This document shows positions 24,158 through 24,273 of a stretch of DNA of 24,273 nt, one piece after another. The notes under the pieces are model-generated. The model was not told the origin of the DNA. It saw only the letters and a program-made list of their open reading frames with translations, and ran no database searches. Location of the stretch: positions 1-24,273 of the forward strand of contig CAYPZL010000075.1 in NCBI GenBank assembly GCA_964415045.1, given 5' to 3'. This DNA is from CAYPZL01 sp964415045. GTDB lineage: Bacteria > Planctomycetota > Phycisphaerae > Sedimentisphaerales > Anaerobacaceae. How positions within the stretch are numbered: position 1 is the first letter of the stretch; every line of letters begins with the position of its first letter. The position numbers and the translations under genes are program-made.

Positions 24158-24273
24158 CCCCTGAGGAACTCGGGTGTCATGGATGGGCACACACACCCTC
24201 TGGTACAACGTTAATTATAGCTCAAGTTGACTGACTTTTTCGATTGGTCTGGGGCGTGGGGAACAGGATTGAC

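Larger units (their letters stand above)
23527..24273. other. Gene-free right end of the window
   Basis: No supported gene on either strand. The region holds a GC-rich inverted repeat (GCGGCC 23575-23580 with GGCCGC 23592-23597), repeat words at about 23705-23825, and a possible promoter reading out of the window. Confidence 0.5.

Overview
The window looks like a chromosomal segment of a planctomycete, probably of the Phycisphaerae/Sedimentisphaerales type. The reasons are a GC-rich core packed with sulfatases that carry Tat-type leaders, secreted glycoside hydrolases, a DUF1593/Sde182-type protein, a prepilin-type N-terminus beside them, and word-like intergenic repeats. This assignment is inference from gene content; no rRNA or other marker gene is present.

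Layout. (1) About 1-14130 is a polysaccharide-utilisation region. A leftward unit holds sulfatase (7972-6353), (alpha/alpha)6 glycoside hydrolase (6316-4670) and a DUF1593/Sde182-like protein (2087-207). A divergent rightward unit holds a second sulfatase (8373-10061) and a very large SGNH-hydrolase + discoidin-like + GH92 fusion (10127-13540). Overlapping the GH92 end is a prepilin start that runs out of frame into the N-terminal third of an aldo/keto reductase, which appears to be a decayed deletion junction. Together the intact genes would desulfate, deacylate and cleave a sulfated, probably alpha-mannose-containing glycan outside the cytoplasm. (2) Inside the leftward unit, about 2.25-4.67 kb is an AT-richer insert. 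It carries a broken IS1595-type transposase followed directly by a two-gene toxin-antitoxin-like pair (OB-like protein + PIN nuclease). (3) A tRNA-Pro(TGG) with a clear promoter lies at 14372-14447. It is followed by about 1 kb without genes but full of short word-like repeats, into which an intact IS1595-family element (about 1042 bp, 25-bp inverted repeats, 8-bp target duplication) has inserted.

(4) About 17.0-21.7 kb is a probable defence region. It has a 1028-residue SF1 helicase with a coiled-coil insert, a PLD nuclease domain and two topoisomerase-like zinc ribbons, with the helicase-PLD layout of Mokosh type II. It also has a convergent two-gene operon of a short DprA/Smf-like protein and a phosphoribosyltransferase. 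(5) At 22036-23466 is a housekeeping-looking membrane protein with an excisionase/MerR-like HTH, a long acidic linker, two membrane helices and a lysine-rich tail, bounded by a good promoter and a good intrinsic terminator. The last ~750 bp hold no gene but have repeat words and a possible promoter pointing out of the window.

The most interesting candidates are the helicase-PLD-zinc ribbon protein, the DprA-like/PRTase pair beside it, and the OB-like/PIN pair that abuts an IS1595 remnant inside a carbohydrate operon.
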